DNA of 64,000 nucleotides from Datisca glomerata. Taxonomy: Eukaryota > Streptophyta > Magnoliopsida > Cucurbitales > Datiscaceae. The notes beneath the pieces were generated by a model, which was not told the origin of the DNA, did not search any database, and was given only the letters and a program-made list of their open reading frames with translations. Made by a program: the position numbers and the translations under genes. Shown here one piece after another: positions 10,441 through 22,764 of the stretch. Position 1 is the first letter of the stretch; every line of letters starts with the position of its first letter. The DNA lies in NCBI GenBank assembly GCA_003255025.1, contig QANY01000261.1, positions 1 through 64,000 on the forward strand. Reading direction: 5' to 3'.

Positions 10441-11327
10441 ACGTATAATCCCTAAGGTTGGTTTAACCTTTTATTGTATAATCATTACCGCATATGAACT
10501 ATCATTGATCATGTTGTCGTGATTTTATAGATTAGTATCAAGTAAAATAATTTTTCACTATTTAACGAACATGTATAACCCCCAAGGTTAGAGGTGAACA
10601 CCTTAGATTTGTGCTGAACCCCACTACATTTTAGAAGAACACCCCCAAGGTTGGAGGTGAACACTTCAAGCATTTCTTGTACCCTCTAAAAATTCATTGA
10701 ACCCCTAAAATTGTAATTGCCACCCATCATGTCCCAATTTCCACTCAAAAGCCCCTAATCGCCATCCTGAAGGTGCTAATCGCATCTTCATGACCAATCG
10801 CCATTCAAATAGCTCTAATCACCACTGCTCATACTAATCGGTACTCCTAGATAGGCGATCGCCATATAGTCCTTATCGCCATCAAAATGGCCCTAATCGC
10901 CATTCAAATGGCCTTAATCGACATGTACCCCATGAACCCAAAAATGTTATTTTTTTTAATTAATTACCGTACACCAGGTAAATCACTGATAAAAATAGAA
11001 AAAAACTCGTTCTTTCAATGCAACCATTCACGATATTCACTTATATGTGAAATTAGATTAGATTAAGTAAGAATTTCTGAAGCAATTAAACACTTATTCA
11101 TAAACTCGATAAAAGTTGTCATTGATAATGTTGTTGTGCTTTTGTGACAAGTATCTAGCGAGACGGGTTTTTACCATATATATATATAGGCTGTGATGTT
11201 ATGATGGTGGTAAATCTCAGTTATCAGTTTGACGAACACGTATAACCTCCTAGGTCGGATTCTACTGTTAAATCGTACTTATTCGCTAAAAGCTTGAAAT
11301 TGAATATTGAAATTTGAAATTCAACCT
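10441..11327. repeat. Dispersed repeat block including TAATCGCCAT units
   Basis: TTTGACAAACACGTATAATCC at 10432 recurs as TTTGACGAACACGTATAACC near 11228, and AACGAACATGTATAACC lies at 10565, so part of this block is a repeated segment. Between 10740 and 10925 a short motif, TAATCGCCAT with CAAATGGC variants, is repeated many times. Position 10466-10494 is a sister copy of the fold-back element's insertion site. Confidence 0.55.
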
Positions 11328-11336
11328 TTTATTTTA

Positions 11337-12728
11337 GGGTTAATATCATAGGACCACATGCACTTTGCCTCAAAATCAACTTACCCTCCTCAACTAATTT
11401 TTCTTCCTAATTGGTTCTCCAACTTTCTCCATCCATCAATTTACTCTCCTGACCGTTAAATGACCGTTAAATTATCGCATGCACGGCACATGCATATTTT
11501 TTCTCCAATTTTACCACTCTCTTCAGCTTTATAAGCTACCAATCTCCCATGTTTTCCATCCAAAAACCAACCACAAATTACATCTCCCTCTTCAATGATT
11601 TAAACAAATTTTGACAAATTCTCCTCCAATGAGCAACGGTTCAGGTTTGTCTGCTGCAGGTTCGGTTTCAGTTTTATCAATCATATTTTTTTCTTCTTCA
11701 TGAATAAATGTTACTATTTATTTTAACCCGAACCGTTGCTATTTTTTCTAAACATGAACAGTTGCTATTTTTTATCAATCATATTTATTTTTCTCCAACA
11801 TGAATAAATGTTGCTATTTTTCTAAACTTGAGTCGTTGCTATTTTTTCTAAACCCAAACGGTTGTTATTATTTATCAATCATATTTATTTTTCGTCAACA
11901 TGAATAAATGTTTCTATTTATTCTAAACCCGAACCGTTGCTATTTTTTTAAATCCCGAACGGTCGTAATTTTTTATCAATCATATTTATTTTTCTCCAAC
12001 ATGAATAAATGTTGCTATTTTTTTAAACCTAAACCGTTGATAAATAGTAGCAGTTCGGGTTTAGAAAATATAGCAATTATTTAGGTTTAGAAAAAATAGT
12101 AACATTTATTCATGTTAGAGAAAAATAAATATGATTGAAAAAATAACAACGGTTCGGGTTTAGAAAAAATAACAATAGTTTGGGTTTAGAAAAAATAGGA
12201 ACATTTATTCATGTTAGAGAAAAATAAATATGTATGATAAAATAGCAACGGTTCGAGTTTAGAAAAATAACAACGACTTGGGTTTAGAAAAAATAGCAAC
12301 GATTCGAGTTTAGAAAAATAGTAACGGTTCGCGTTTAGAAAAAATAGAAACATTTATTCATGAAGGAGAAAAAATATGATTAATAAAAATGAAACCAAAC
12401 CTGCTGGAGACTAAATCCGAACCGTTGGTGAAACTAGAAGAGAATTTGTCAAAATTTTGACTTATTGAAGAGAGAGATGCAATTTGTGGTTGGTTTTTGG
12501 ATGAAAAAACATGAGAGATAGGTAGTTGATAGAATTGAAGAAAAAGGTAAAATTAGAAGAAAAAAAATAGAGATGTGTCGTGTATGTGACAATTTAACAG
12601 TCATTTAATGGTTAGAAGGGGTAATTGATGGATGGAGAAAGTTGGAGGACCAATTTAGGAAGAAAAATTAGTTTAGGGGAGTAAGTTGATTTTGAGGTAA
12701 AATACAGAGGGGCCTATGATATTAACCA
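11337..12728. mobile_element. 1.39-kb fold-back DNA transposon (long TIR, Mutator-like)
   Basis: The left end GGGTTAATATCATAGG is matched in inverted form at the right end (12708-12728). Homology between the arms continues almost to the centre (about 12040), so the whole element is one large imperfect palindrome. Shared arm blocks include CCTCAAAATCAACTTAC, CAACTTTCTCCATCCATCAA and AAACCAACCACAAATT. The 9 bp outside are TTTATTTTA (11328-11336) and TTTATTGTA (12729-12737), an 8/9 target duplication. Inner parts of both arms hold 97-130-bp repeats with TATTTATTTTTCTCCAACAT and AACCGTTGCTATTTTT. No protein is encoded. The 9-bp duplication and long arms fit Mutator-type or fold-back elements. Confidence 0.85.
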
Positions 12729-12737
12729 TTTATTGTA

Positions 12738-13009
12738 TAATTATAACATCATATAATTTAGAAAATAACCTCATTTACATTTTAGTTTATAAGCCTATAA
12801 ATATATTTTTAAATATAACCTTATCAAAATTAACCCCAAAATTAAAAAAAAAAAAACCAATTCCTCATATTTGTATATGGCGAATCGCCGTTGGGCTACA
12901 GCGTTTAGGGCCCTCCTTGACACGAGCCAAACGCCTATAATTATTGCATTTAGGGCCCAAAATGACAAGGAGGACCTCAAGTGACGATTATGACCTCTAT
13001 GTACTTATT
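12738..13009. other. Noncoding spacer
   Basis: No gene was recognised. CCCTCCTTGACA near 12910 and TGACAAGGAGG near 12962 form a short inverted repeat around a GC-richer patch. Small frames here (12716-12980) show nothing recognisable. Confidence 0.4.
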
Positions 13010-13480
13010 TTGTCATTTAGTCGTACGCTTAGTCATTTTAAAATACTTAACCATTATACACATTTAGTAATTTTCATACACTTAGCCATTTTCACACACT
13101 TTACAATTTTCACACTTTTTTATTTTCAAACACTTAGTTATTTTCACACATTTTCATATACTTGGCCATTTTCACACGTTTAGTCAGTTTCACACTTTTT
13201 TATTTGAAAAAACTTAGCTATTTTCATGCACTTGGTCATACTTTCATGGACTTAGACATTTTCACAAACACTTAGGCATTTTCACATACACTTATGCATT
13301 TTCACAAACACTTAGGCATTTTCATATTTCCATACATTTGGTCATTTTACACAGTTAGCTATATTCACACACTTAACCATTTTTACACTTAGTTATTTTT
13401 AGACACTTAACCATTATACACACTTATTAATTTTCATAGACTTAGCATTTTTCACACACTTAGCCTTATATAATTATATT
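13010..13480. repeat. Minisatellite of CACTTAGCCATTTTCACA type
   Basis: More than twenty degenerate units of about 17-20 bp built from ACACTTAG(C/T)CATTTTCAC with variants. Period varies and units are interrupted by AT-rich bits. A last diverged trace reaches about 13570. Confidence 0.85.
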
Positions 13481-13579
13481 TTACATTTACCATTTTCGCA
13501 CACTTGATCATTTGAAATTTACTTAGTCATTTTCATTTCTTCATTTAACCATTTTCGCACACTTGATCATTTGAAATTA

Positions 13580-14494
13580 ATGTAAATTTAAAATTGATTA
13601 TTAATTTTTGATTTTATTAAAATTAAGAATTAATAGATTGATTGGGTTTGATCCAAGTTTGCCCAAATTAAATAAAGTATTTATTTGACTAAATTAAAGT
13701 CAACTATATTAAAAAGGATAATTATGGAAATTGTTTTAATTAAGAAAAATAGTTTTTCTAATTAAAAAAGGTTTTGTTCAAAGCTTAAAGATTATGAAGA
13801 TGGACATTAGGAGGAGAAGACAATATTTGAGAAATATGTATTCTTGAAGTCCGTTTTATAATTTTATTCCTTTATTGCAAGGGTTATAACTTAGAAATAC
13901 CCAATAGTCACTCGGTCTATTATTAATTTATTTAATTGTTAAATAATTGTTTAATAGTTATGTTTGATAACATATCCATGTATTCATCGATCACATGTCA
14001 AACATGAAAATCCCATACAATTTTTATTTAATCATGCATCTCATCTGTAGAAACATGATTTATAAGGATTGTCTTAATATGTTTATATGTATTACTTTAT
14101 GAAATCAGTTGCGTTTAAACTGTTAGGTTTTAACTAGTTACAATTTGGTAATCACACCACACTAAAGACTATCTTTAGGTTAACCAAATTTAGTAAAATA
14201 GTTTTATTAAAGTTTGATGAATATAATTAATTAGTTAGTCTAAGTTTACCTAATTATGACTTAGGCGCTTCAGAAAGTTAAATAAACTTAGACCAATGAG
14301 ATTGGATTAACTGATAATTAAATATTCATAGGGTTATTATTTTAACTATTAATTAATTTGGACAATTGATTAGTTAAAATAGAAATACATTATCCTAAAA
14401 TAGTGAATGGGAGGAGGTTAACATCAATGTAACATATGATCTCCATCATTAGTACAACACCGTGAGGTGTAGTGAGGGCCTCAAGATGGCTTTG
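13580..14494 (+). repeat. Copia leader-like noncoding DNA
   Basis: AT-rich with no gene. The last part (about 14330-14490) is clearly the same sequence as 20513-20680: both have GGTTATTATTTTAACTA or AGTTATTATTTTAACTA, then ATTAGTACA and GAGGGCCTC(C/A)AGATGGCTTT. It ends abruptly where the copia pol frame starts, which suggests that an internal deletion joined leader to pol. Confidence 0.5.
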
Positions 14495-17338
14495 TTTTCG
14501 AGGAATTTGATTTCTCTTTCAATTTTACAAGAAAAGTTATTTGAAGTTTCTTTCATTAATAAAGAGTTTATTATTTCTAAAAATGGATTCGATATCTGTC
14601 ATGTTAAAATTATAAACGGACTGTATATGCTTAAACCGACTAAATGTGCTTTAAGTAATTCTGAATTATTTAAAGTAGCAAAATCTAAAAATAACAAACG
14701 ACAAAGAGTTTCTCATGATGATAACACATATATACGGCATCTTATGTTGGGATATATTACTTTAGATAGGTTAAGCAAGTTAACAAAACATGGTGCTTTG
14801 AGAGAGCTAAAAGTTGGAACTCTTCCTGTTTCAGAGGAAAGGGCCAAAGAACCAATGAACCACTTGAGTTAGTACACAGTGATGTCTGTGGACCGATCAA
14901 TGTACAAGCTAGAGGTGGGGATGAGTATTTTGTCACTTTCATTGACGACTACTCAAGATATGGTTATAGTTACCTAATGCATCACAAGTCTGGAAGTTTT
15001 GGAAAGTTTAAAGACTTCAAGGCTGAAGATGAAAAGTAATTAGGTAAATCATTGAAAACCCTTTAATCCGATCGAGGTGGTGAATACTTGAATTTTGAAT
15101 TCAAGTATTATTTGTTGATAGTGGAATTCAATCCCAACTAACAACACCTGGAACACCACAACAAAATGGTGTTACAGAGAGGAGAAATCGAACCATATTG
15201 GATATGGTTAAGTCGATGTTAAGATACTCACCATTGTCACTTATATTTTGGGGATATGCACTACACATGACAACTTACATTTTGAATGCAGTGCCCTCTA
15301 AGTCTGTAAGCAAAATGCCTTTAGATTTATAGAATGGCTCTAAACCTAGTTTGTGTCATTTCCGTATATAGGGGTGTCCAGCTCACGTTCTTAGACCCAA
15401 GGTCGAAAAGTTAGACTCAAGATCTGAGGTATGCATATTCGTTGGCTATTCTCTAAAGACTAGAGGTAGATACTTTTATAGTCACGATGATCAGAAGGTG
15501 TTTGTGTCGACAAATACAATATTTCTTGAGCATGACTATATGCAAAACTACAAACCTCATAGCAAAGTAGTTCTCAAGGGATTAGCTACTGATGAGATCA
15601 GACTACCTTCAATTTCTACTGACAAATGACAAACCAGAGAAACCACAGTTTCTGCAAAGGAAACCCCAGTGCAACGTCGTAGTGGGAGGGTTGTGTGACA
15701 ACCAGTTCGCTACGAACTAGTGGCACATGTTCTAGTGTCATACACTAATAAAGATGATCCATTATCTTATGAAGAAGCAATGGATGATTCTAAAAAATAG
15801 AAATGGCAAGATGTCATAAACCAGAAAATGAAATCTATGTATTCCCATTCCATCTGGGAACTTGTAGATCCACCTGTAGATGTGAGGCCCATTGGATGTA
15901 AATGGATCTTCAAGAAGAAAATAGGTGCAGATGGGAAAGTAGAGACTTTCAAGGCACGTTTAGTATCCAATGGCTATACACAAAGGGAGGGAGTCAATTA
16001 TGAAGAGACATTCTCCTTTATAGCCATGCTAAAATCCGTTCGCATCCTTTTGTTCATAGCCGCTAGTTTTGACTATGAGATATGGTAAATGGAGATCAAG
16101 ACAACTTTTCTGAATTAATTTCTTGAAGAAAGTATTTATATGATGCAACTAGAAGGGTTCGTACAAAAGGGGGAAGATAAAAAGTATGCTTAAATCCATT
16201 TATGGATTAAAACAAGCATCTAGATCTTGAAATCTTATCTTTGATGACATTATAAAATCTTATGACTTCAAGCAAAATGTTAACGAAGCCTGTGTTTATA
16301 AATACACCAAAGATAAGATAATAGTTTTTTTAGTTCTTTATGTTGATGATATTCTAGTAATTGGAAATGATGTAGAAACTTTGTCAAGGGTAAAAAAGTG
16401 GTTAGCTGAGAAATTTCAAATGAAAGATTTTGGAGAAGCAAGCTATGTTCTAGGCATCCAAAACTTAAGGGATAGAAAGAGCAAGTTCTTGGCAGTTCTT
16501 AGGCATCTTACATTGATAAGGTGCTGAAGAGATTCTCTATGGAGAATTTTAAGAAACGTCAACAACCGACAAGACATGGAATTATCCTCTCCAAGGAACA
16601 ATGTCCTTAGACACCTCAGGAGGAAGATGATATGAGAAAGGTTTCCTATGCTTCAACATTTGAAAGTCTCATGTATGCCATGCTGTGTACGAGACCGGAC
16701 TTCTGTTACACAGTGGGAATTGTCAGTCGTTATCAATCGAATCCAGGTTTGTAATACTGGATTGTAGTAAAGCACATCCTCAAGTATCTTAGGAGAACAA
16801 GAAAATATATGCTTGTTTATTCAAGTGGAGACCTCAACCCCACTAGATATACTGATTCTGATTTTCAATCAGACAGTGACAGTCAAAAGTCGACATCTGG
16901 ATCAGTATTCACCCTAGATAGAGGAATTGTAGTCTGTAGAAGTATTAAACAATCCAACATTGCAGATTTCACTATGGAAGCGAATATATAGCGCCTTATG
17001 AAGATCAAAATAGGCGGTATGGCTAAGAAAGTTCTATTCTCATCTGGAGGTAGTTCAAGATATGGACAAGCCACTGATCTTGTACTATGATAACAGTTGG
17101 GCAGTAGTAAATTCAAAGGAATCGAGGACTCATAAGAGGGGCAAGCACATAGAGAGAGGAAATATCATCTTGTAAGATAGATCGTACATCGAGGAGATGT
17201 GACTGTTATTAAGATAGCATCAGAATAGAACCTGGCTGATCCTTTTGTAAAGACACTTCCTATGAAGTCATTTGAGGGTCATGTGCGTAACATGAGATTA
17301 AGAGAGATGTCACATTTTCTTTAGGGCAAGTGAGAGAT
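14495..17338 (+). pseudogene. Ty1/copia pol remnant (GAG-pre-integrase, integrase, RT, RNase H)
   Basis: Plus-strand copia pol in normal order. Pre-integrase: FINKEFIISKNGFDI and LDRLSKLTKHGALRELKVGT. The integrase catalytic triad is visible: Asp in LVHSDVCGPIN (about 14880), Asp in SDRGGEY (about 15073) and Glu in QNGVTERRNR (about 15178). RT: IGCKWIFKKKIGADGKVETF, FKARLVSNGYTQREGVNYEE and LYVDDILVIGND with the Asp pair intact (16339-16350). RNase H: TRPDFCYTVGIVS, TDSDFQSDSDSQKSTSG and TMEAN. Several frameshifts and stops (for example after FKAEDEK and in the RNase H end) disable it. Gag is missing. It ends at GGGCAAGTGAGAGA, a likely polypurine tract, next to an LTR. Confidence 0.92.
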
Positions 17339-17962
17339 TATTGGGGGTTATGCCATCAAAGCAAGTGCATTGACATTTTGATATGAAATTTAAAGAATAT
17401 TACATTTTTCTTATAATTGTTCTTTTAAATTATTATTGAATAATTTATATAACTATCTGAAAATTCCATATTCATTAATGAGATTATAATCTTGTGCACA
17501 ATTACTGTGGGATCCACTGTAATTGGTAATTTTATAATTAAATATTATTTCAGTTTATCCCTAAAAATCTAATACGTCATTATCTAAAATATATACAGAT
17601 ATTATTCTAATGGCCTCGGTGGTTAAAAGAAGAGGAGAGAATGAGTTGATTAAATCATCAGTTCATCAATTAAGAGTTAGATTGAGGATACAATTGGTGT
17701 CAGAGGGATTTTCTTCTATGATTGAACATTAATCAAATCTCTAGAATAATAATCATCACATTCTTTTAGAGAATCATCTCACTAAATTCATTCTCAGTAG
17801 TCTTTAGATCTCATGTGTTGAGAACATCTAGAGACAGAAAAAATGTCTTGTAATATTCTACGTGCCCACACATGTCCTAGTGTGTTGAGGATTGACTTGG
17901 AAGATCTTGGTTTGGATCTCGGAGTCTATTGATCGTTGGAAACCTGCATTTCAACAATATTC
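17339..17962 (+). repeat. Copia 3' LTR (family A), diverged
   Basis: Begins TTGGGGGTTATGCC right after a purine-rich tract, and its first 170 bp match the start of the LTR at 22765-24265 read on the other strand. Near 17840-17940 it again matches that LTR's internal region (AGAGACAGAAAAA, ACACATGTCC, GTTGAGGATTGACTTGG). Part of the middle is missing. It ends where an oppositely oriented LTR begins. Confidence 0.75.
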
Positions 17963-18441
17963 TAAGCAGACATGCGTAAGAGTTCATGACTACTCAGGAT
18001 TCAGACTGATCTACATATGATCATCAAATTAATGTGTATTAAATCTTTATGATAAACGACACGTTAATAAAGATATTAATTCACATCGGTCATGTCAGTT
18101 ATAATGTTATTATATAAGGTACATTAACTAAGATATCTATCCACATCAATAATCTAGATCTAGATCACACGCAATCATAATGCTTAGTGAACCGTACTAG
18201 CAACCATTCATTAAATATTATATACTTTAATATATTGCTGACAAATTTATTCATTATCTATGATCTTAATTCTCTCGTACTAATACAAGATCATAGTCTC
18301 ATTAATGAATTTAGAACTTTCAAATATTCATATAAATTATTCAACAATAATTTAAAAGAATAATTATAAGAAAAATGTAATCCAATTTTAAATTTTATAT
18401 CAAAATATCAATACACATGCTTTGAGGGTATAACCCCAACA
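17963..18441 (-). repeat. Copia LTR (family A), truncated, minus orientation
   Basis: Read on the minus strand it starts TGTTGGGGTTATACCCTC and matches the LTR 24265-22765 closely for about 480 bp, including GAATCCTGAGTAGTCATGAA. The remaining 1 kb of that LTR is missing. With the plus-oriented LTR next to it, this forms a tail-to-tail inverted pair. Confidence 0.8.
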
Positions 18442-19503
18442 TCCAACACCTTATCAATATAAGATGCTTGAGAAAGTGCGAATAGCTTGTTCTTTATATC
18501 CCTTAGGATTTGGATGCTCCGAACATAGTTCGCTTCTCCTAAATCTTTCATTTGGAATTTCTCAGCTACTACATATTTATCTTTTATAGAGTTTCTACAT
18601 CATTCCCAATTAGTAAAATATCATCAACACTAAGAAAACCACTATCTTATCTTTGACATATTTATAAACACATGTTTCTTCAACATTTTTCTCGAAGCCA
18701 TAAGACTTTATAATCACATCAAAGGTAAGATCTCAAGATCTAGATGCTTGCTTTAATATATAAATGGATTTAAGCAACTTGCATACTTTCTGATCTTGGC
18801 CTTTTTGTACGAACCCTTCTGGTTACATCATATATATGCTTTCTTAAAGAGAGTCATCCAGAAAAGTTATCTTGATGTCCATTTGCCATATCTCATAGTC
18901 AAACCTAACGACTATGGACAAAAGGATGTGAATGGAATTCAGCAAGGCCACAGGAGAGAATGTCTCTTCATAATCGACTCACTTCCTTTGTGTATAGCCA
19001 TTGTCTACTAACCGTGCCTTGAAAGTCTCTACTTTCCCATCTACACTCTTTTCCTCTTGAAGATCCATTTATATCCAATGGGCTTGACGTTTTTAGGTGG
19101 ATCTACAAGTTCCTAAACAAAATTAGAATATATATATATTTCATTTCCTGGTTCATGGCTTCTTGCCATTTCTTCTTTCCAAGATAATCCATTTCTTCTT
19201 CATAAGATAATGGATCGTCCTTATCAGTGTCTGACACTAGGACATGTGTTTTTAGTTCGTAGCGAACTGGTTATCTCACAACCCGCCAACTACGACGTTG
19301 CACCGGGGTTTCCTTTGCATGAACTATGGTTTTTCTGGTTTTTCGTTTATTAGTAGAAATTGAAGGTGGTCTGATCTCATCAGCTGCTAATTCCTCAAGA
19401 ATTACTTTGCTACGAGGTTTGTAGTTTTGCATATAGTCATACTCAAGGAAGGTTGCATTTGTTGACACAAACATATTTTGATCCTTGTGACTACAAAAGT
19501 ATC
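18442..19503 (-). pseudogene. Ty1/copia pol fragment (integrase end - RT)
   Basis: Minus-strand pol of the same copia family as 14495-17338. From the high end: FVSTNATFLEYDYMQNYKPR, VILEELAADEIRPPSIST and VHAKETPVQRRSWRVVR, then RT up to the YIDKVL block, where it jumps directly into LTR sequence, so RNase H is deleted. The YVDD site reads SVDD (18620-18631): the Asp pair is kept but the Tyr is lost. Frameshifts are present. The high end is cut at 19503 by another LTR. Confidence 0.85.
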
Positions 19504-20512
19504 TGTTAGTTTTAAAATTAATTAAAAATAAGTTTGAACCACGAACGATTCGTGGGCGGAATATCAAATTTTTTTCAATTAACTTAATTAATCAAATTAA
19601 ATAACTTAAACTCAAACAACGTGCAATTATGCATATACGACATTAAACGAGAAGATAAGGTTAGAAACAATTTTTTCACCTATCTTTGTATTGGAGAATT
19701 TCTAAACTGGCGGAATTCTTTCATGCGTTCTTCATGTTCTTCAAATTTCACCTATCTTTGTATATTTGTTGGTGGATGAAATTTGTAAATCGTTCTTACA
19801 AATTTCATCCACCAACAACCACCTGTTAATTTTAAAAATATATCTCAGGAGAATTTTATGTAGGAATTTGAGTGTGGGCTCTCAAAACGATTGAAGAAGA
19901 AAAATCTAAAATTATATCCTTCAATATAATTTTCGGCGGCAACAGGGAGGGGGGGGGTAAACATTTTTTCTCATTTTTCTTTGTTAACAAGCAACTGTAT
20001 CTTATCAAAGATCTATCTGCAATCATATTGCTATTAGATATTGATAAAATGTAATTTTAATATTTACAAATATACCCATATATTTTATATTCCTAATTAC
20101 TAAAAATTGCAATATTTCCTAGAATTTGAGTTGTATCAAGATTTATCAATCCAATTGATAAATTAATTGATCATTATCAATTAATAAATTTATTTAGTTT
20201 TTATATACTAATTATCCAATAATAAACTAATTAATTTTAATACATATAATCGCACTTAACTAATTAATCGACATCACTCATCATATATAGGTGTATGAAA
20301 TATGTCTTGGCACTGCAACACATTTTGATCCAATTTACTTCGTTTCTCTATTCATTTTCTCGTGAGCTATTTCTGAGACTGAATGGACATACAAGAATAA
20401 AACTAAGAATTCAAATACCCAAAGAATTTATCTCTATAAATTTCTAACATATTTAATCCTGATATCGTATGACTCCACTATAGGTTTGATGTCGAATCAA
20501 CTCTCATGTCAT
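19504..20512 (-). repeat. Copia LTR (family B) fragment
   Basis: Begins TGTTAGTTTTAAAATT and shares AACCACGAAC, GATTCGTGGGCGGAATATC and, further in, GACTCCACTATAGG and GAATCAACTCTC with the LTRs of the element at 31572-45099. Only the distal half of the roughly 1.8-kb LTR is present. It is broken at about 20512, where copia leader sequence of the plus orientation starts. It interrupts the copia pol fragment at 19503. Confidence 0.75.
19768..19816. repeat. Perfect 21-bp inverted repeat, 7-nt loop
   Basis: Left arm GTTGGTGGATGAAATTTGTAA (19768-19788) and its exact reverse complement (19796-19816) flank ATCGTTC. The other LTR copies (31572 and 43286) have only one diverged version of this region. 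The hairpin is therefore specific to this copy and probably arose by a local inverted duplication. Confidence 0.9.
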
Positions 20513-22264
20513 AGAGTTATTATTTTAACTAGTAATTAATTTAAAATTAATAAATTAGTTAAAATGGAAACACGTAATCCTAAAGTAGTGAGTGAGAGAA
20601 GGTTGACATGTCAATGTAACCTACGGTCTCCATTATTAGTACATTACCATGAGGTTCAGCGAGGGCCTCCAGATGGCTTTATTTTTATCCCCCTAAAGAA
20701 GGTTTCGAGTTCATCACCAAGGTTGAACTTCTTACGAAGATAGGAGGAAGTGATGTAGTTTAGTTTTGACCGCCCCTAAGGTAGCATATTCTAAATGAAG
20801 TCATGAAATCTGAAATGATGGGTTACACTCACAAAGTCACAATTAAGCTTTCATGTGGATAGTTATGACTTAACCAAACAAGCGATACCTCATTGTTAAA
20901 AGATAAAATATGAGATATTTTAAGTTTTAATTAATAAGCATGAGAATGTCTCATAGACAGTCTGAGATTAATCTGACTGACCCTAAGGCAACACATAAAT
21001 CTTTGAGTTGTTTTATCAAAATTACTGTTCACGTCGATTTTACTGTTCTGGTGATCGTGGTACTGTTCCGGTGCCCGTCGTCGCAGCTGTCCGCTCTCAT
21101 GCCCTACATGGTGACTAGGGTTTGTGAAACCCTAGGAGATAATAATTAGGATTTGATAAACCCTGTGATGTTTCGCAATAACCCTTATCCTATTTTTTTA
21201 TCTTTTAAATTTTGAATTTAAATTTTAAACAGATAAAAGATAATTTTAAATTCAATAATAATTATCTATTTTATCTTTTTATCTTTTGAATTTTCAATTC
21301 AAAAGATAGTTTTCAATGTTATATTTTTATCTTTTGTTTTGTTTCTAAGAAAAAAGGAGGTTGATTAATAAGATTATTTAATTAGGAAAATAGGTTTATT
21401 TAATTAAAGGGTTTTAATCAAAATTTAAATTTTAAATTTTTGAAATTTGAATTGAAATTTGATTTTAAAATGGGAATGAACTTTTGTAAAGAGTTACAAT
21501 TTGCTGGGACAACCTGAAAGATAAATAGACAATTATAGACGCCATGAAAATTTATAAATTAATTTGTAATTTATTATTCTTTTTTGGTTGTAATTAGAAA
21601 TGAGCAAATAGAGAGGCTAATTTAAATATAGATTTAATTTTAATCACGCATCATCATATAACATGTCATATAGAACTAGTAATATGCCAATATTAAATTA
21701 CCATGTAACATATACATGCATCATTGTAGATTAATTATAACGGTTATAATTTAATTACAATGCAAAATTTATAATGGGTCGATAGCAACTTTTATGAGTC
21801 GATGCACTGGTTAAGCACTTAGACTGAAGCACATTAGAATTCCCACTTAGGGGCTAGTCAATGGGGCCAAGGTGACCAAAATCATTAGTGATTGATTAAG
21901 ATAGACGTGGAGACATTTGAGCGTTAACCAAATGAGAAGAGCCTCGATGCGATAGGAGATAGTTTGGACTTTATCCCTCGATGTGACAAGCTATCGTTTT
22001 TTATCGTAACATCATAGAGGAACTATTTTTGATGGATTTTTAAATATTTAAGTAGTCACATCATACATCATACTCTCTAAACGATTGAGCATATGTTTAT
22101 ACTGCTTTATTTATTCTTTTCAATAATCATGTCGCTATCCCATCCCTCAACTAATTTTAACACGAACAAATTTACTGGTGAAAAATATGTGGATTAGAAA
22201 TAAAATCTTGATATCATGCTGATGGTAGAAAAGCACAAGTTCGATAGATTGAGAATTATCATCA
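20513..22264 (+). pseudogene. Copia leader and start of gag
   Basis: A 1.6-kb leader precedes a copia gag start at 22129: MSLSHPSTNFNTNKFTGEK, then YVD, stop, K, stop, NLDIMLMVEKHKFD. This matches the gag opening NANKFTGENYMD of the element at 31572-45099. Leader parts (21780-21960) match 41690-41880 of that element in reverse orientation. Gag is cut at about 22250 and joined to the leader of an oppositely oriented copia. No working gene remains. Confidence 0.7.
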
Positions 22265-22753
22265 AACACAATGGTGATAGGGTTTGTTAGTATCAGGCTT
22301 TGTACGAAACTACCCTAAAAGTGCAACAGTTGCCACCTACGACAGGACTCTCCTATCGCCGCCCCATCATCGCCGACCACCAGTGACGCTGCCAGTCTCA
22401 ATGCCAGCAGCTGCCGGAACAGTATTTTCTGGCATTAATAGTAAACGTTCGTAGTGAACAGTGAATTTTCATCATAAACAGTGAATTTTCATGAACAGTA
22501 AAATTCCTTTCATGAACGGTAATTTCCGTTGTTCGTCTCATGCATTCTCCATCTTCTCACTTTCAGAATAATTACAATAATATTCAAAATAAATTATAAA
22601 ATATAATCATTAATGATCATATTCACCATATAATTAATGATCTATTATTTTTCATACATTTAAAAAATATAATCATTCATACGTATCACATATTATATGA
22701 ATAATGCAAGAAAATCCACACAACATTTGACATATAAATATATAAAGACCATT
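22265..22753 (-). other. Copia leader, minus orientation
   Basis: Follows the primer-binding site of the LTR at 22765-24265 on the minus strand. It includes several GAACAGTGAATTTTCAT-type short repeats (22440-22530), related to TACTGTTC repeats at 21020-21080 in the plus-oriented leader. No coding sequence. Confidence 0.55.
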
Positions 22754-22762
22754 CTGATACCA
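22752..22762 (-). promoter_or_regulatory. Copia primer-binding site (tRNA-Met)
   Basis: On the minus strand TGGTATCAGAA begins two bases after the LTR end CCAACA. This is the usual copia site that pairs with the 3' end of initiator methionine tRNA to start minus-strand cDNA synthesis. Confidence 0.85.
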
Positions 22763-22764
22763 CT

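Noticed and set aside
19768..19816. microRNA precursor
   Set aside because: The 7-nt loop and total length of 49 nt are too short for a plant precursor, and the arms match without the usual mismatches. Treated as an inverted duplication.
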